Source: Fuerstiella marisgermanici
GTDB lineage: Bacteria; Planctomycetota; Planctomycetia; Planctomycetales; Planctomycetaceae
Direction: 5' to 3'
Assembly: GCF_001983935.1 (NCBI RefSeq)
Contig: NZ_CP017641.1
Span: 6,729,001-6,793,000, forward strand
Length of the DNA stretch: 64,000 bases
Position numbers and translations under genes: made by a program. Shown here piece by piece: positions 63,548 to 64,000 of this stretch. How positions within the stretch are numbered: position 1 is the first letter of the stretch; the number at the start of each line of letters is the position of its first letter. The notes under the pieces were generated by a model. The model saw nothing but the letters and a program-made list of their open reading frames with translations. It was not told where the DNA came from and made no database searches.

Positions 63548-64000
63548 ATGTCTGCTGCCGTAAAACTCAAAAATATTGTCGCAGGAATTTCTCGTTCCTG
63601 CGTAGGGCGTCGTCAACTGATTCGTGGAGGTCGGTTTTTGATGAACGCAGGAATGCTGCGGGGGTCCAACGATCCGCGGACGAACGGTGAGCTCGACTAT
63701 CTCGAGCGCATGATCAGGGCCAGCGGCGATCGCTCGCCGGTTGTAATCGACGTCGGTGCGAACTATGGAATTTACTGTTCTCATGCATCGAAATTGATGG
63801 AAGGGAATGGGCGAATTTTTGCTGCTGAACCCTGCAGAGCTACCTTCGTTCAACTTCAACAAAATACGGCCGGTCTACCTACCGACATTGATTGCATGAA
63901 CGTTGCTTTTTCTGACAAGCAGGGTGAGGCACAATTGTACGTGGTCGGTGCAGGCGCGGGCACAAATTCCCTGGAAGCCGAAGTCACGCCCACAGATGCG
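63548..64000 (+). CDS. FkbM-family methyltransferase (copy 2), cut by window edge
   Basis: An ATG at 63548, 14 bases after the preceding stop and after GAAGGG, opens a frame that runs to the window end (151 codons). It contains a SAM-binding motif VVIDVGANYGIYCSHAS (about residues 66-82) and the following acidic loop AAEPC, as in FkbM. The C-terminal half is missing. It is a second methyltransferase of the same fold but a diverged sequence, so it is not a recent duplicate of copy 1. The polysaccharide cluster clearly continues to the right. Confidence 0.8.
   Translation, partial: MSAAVKLKNIVAGISRSCVGRRQLIRGGRFLMNAGMLRGSNDPRTNGELDYLERMIRASGDRSPVVIDVGANYGIYCSHASKLMEGNGRIFAAEPCRATFVQLQQNTAGLPTDIDCMNVAFSDKQGEAQLYVVGAGAGTNSLEAEVTPTDA

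Noticed and set aside
1-64000. CRISPR arrays, tRNA or rRNA genes, insertion sequences and prophage genes
   Set aside because: I looked for spaced direct repeats, tRNA-like cloverleaf ends, transposase motifs and integrases and saw none; short tRNA-like features could still be missed by eye.

Overview
The window is a stretch of a planctomycete chromosome (Planctomycetota, most like the marine Planctomycetales). The evidence is the density of families typical of that phylum: two DUF1501 proteins with Tat-like leaders, a DUF1549/DUF1553 cytochrome-like protein, a DUF1587-1592-type protein, DUF1552, a DUF1559 prepilin-like protein paired with a small lipoprotein, TIGR02603/TIGR02604-type PVC proteins, a PQQ-type propeller, and a tandem pair of small membrane proteins with an Asn-Pro-Tyr N-terminal motif. 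Ectoine synthesis and two sodium-solute symporters suggest a saline habitat. The genus cannot be fixed from sequence alone.

Layout. 1-7.9 kb: a left-truncated M16 peptidase and an SSS sodium symporter on the minus strand, then a plus-strand trio (two DUF3299 proteins and an exported protein) followed by a propeller protein. 7.9-11.6 kb: a GT2 glycosyltransferase, an unrecognised exported protein, and a two-gene unit with an Imm33/DUF2185-like protein. 11.6-16.3 kb: a two-gene c-type cytochrome/cupredoxin and TIGR02604 unit. 16.4-18.8 kb: rRNA modification pair (RlmI-like methyltransferase and RluA-type pseudouridine synthase, coupled by a 4-base overlap). 19-24 kb: a ThuA-like protein, a long inverted repeat, paired membrane paralogues, an MFS transporter and an exported low-complexity protein. 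24.4-31.4 kb: DUF1549/DUF1553 plus DUF1501 pair, a HAD hydrolase, a FabZ-like dehydratase and TrmB. 31.5-39.2 kb: a sensor Ser/Thr kinase, a second DUF1501 protein, a Prc-type protease and an exported protein. 39.2-44.8 kb: dxs and an ispA-like gene (isoprenoid precursors) downstream of a frameshifted DUF1587/DUF1592 cytochrome gene. 45.4-48.3 kb: DUF1559, small lipoprotein, DUF1552.

48.4-53.8 kb is an osmoadaptation block: ectABC on the minus strand, a MarR-type gene converging on ectC, a perfect inverted repeat in the ectA promoter region, and divergent putP-like and marC-like genes. 54-64 kb is the start of an exopolysaccharide locus: Wza-like export lipoprotein, Wzc-like tyrosine autokinase, O-antigen-ligase/TPR protein, polyprenyl-phosphate sugar transferase, a decayed GT4 glycosyltransferase, and two FkbM methyltransferases, the last truncated by the window edge. 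Three evenly built short palindromes lie directly upstream of this locus.

I see no rRNA, tRNA, CRISPR array, complete transposon or phage module. The most interesting items are the single-frame GT4 relic, the three palindromes before the polysaccharide locus, the split cytochrome/cupredoxin pair, the frameshifted DUF1592-type gene and the self-contained ectoine block. All functional calls come from reading motifs; no database search was run.
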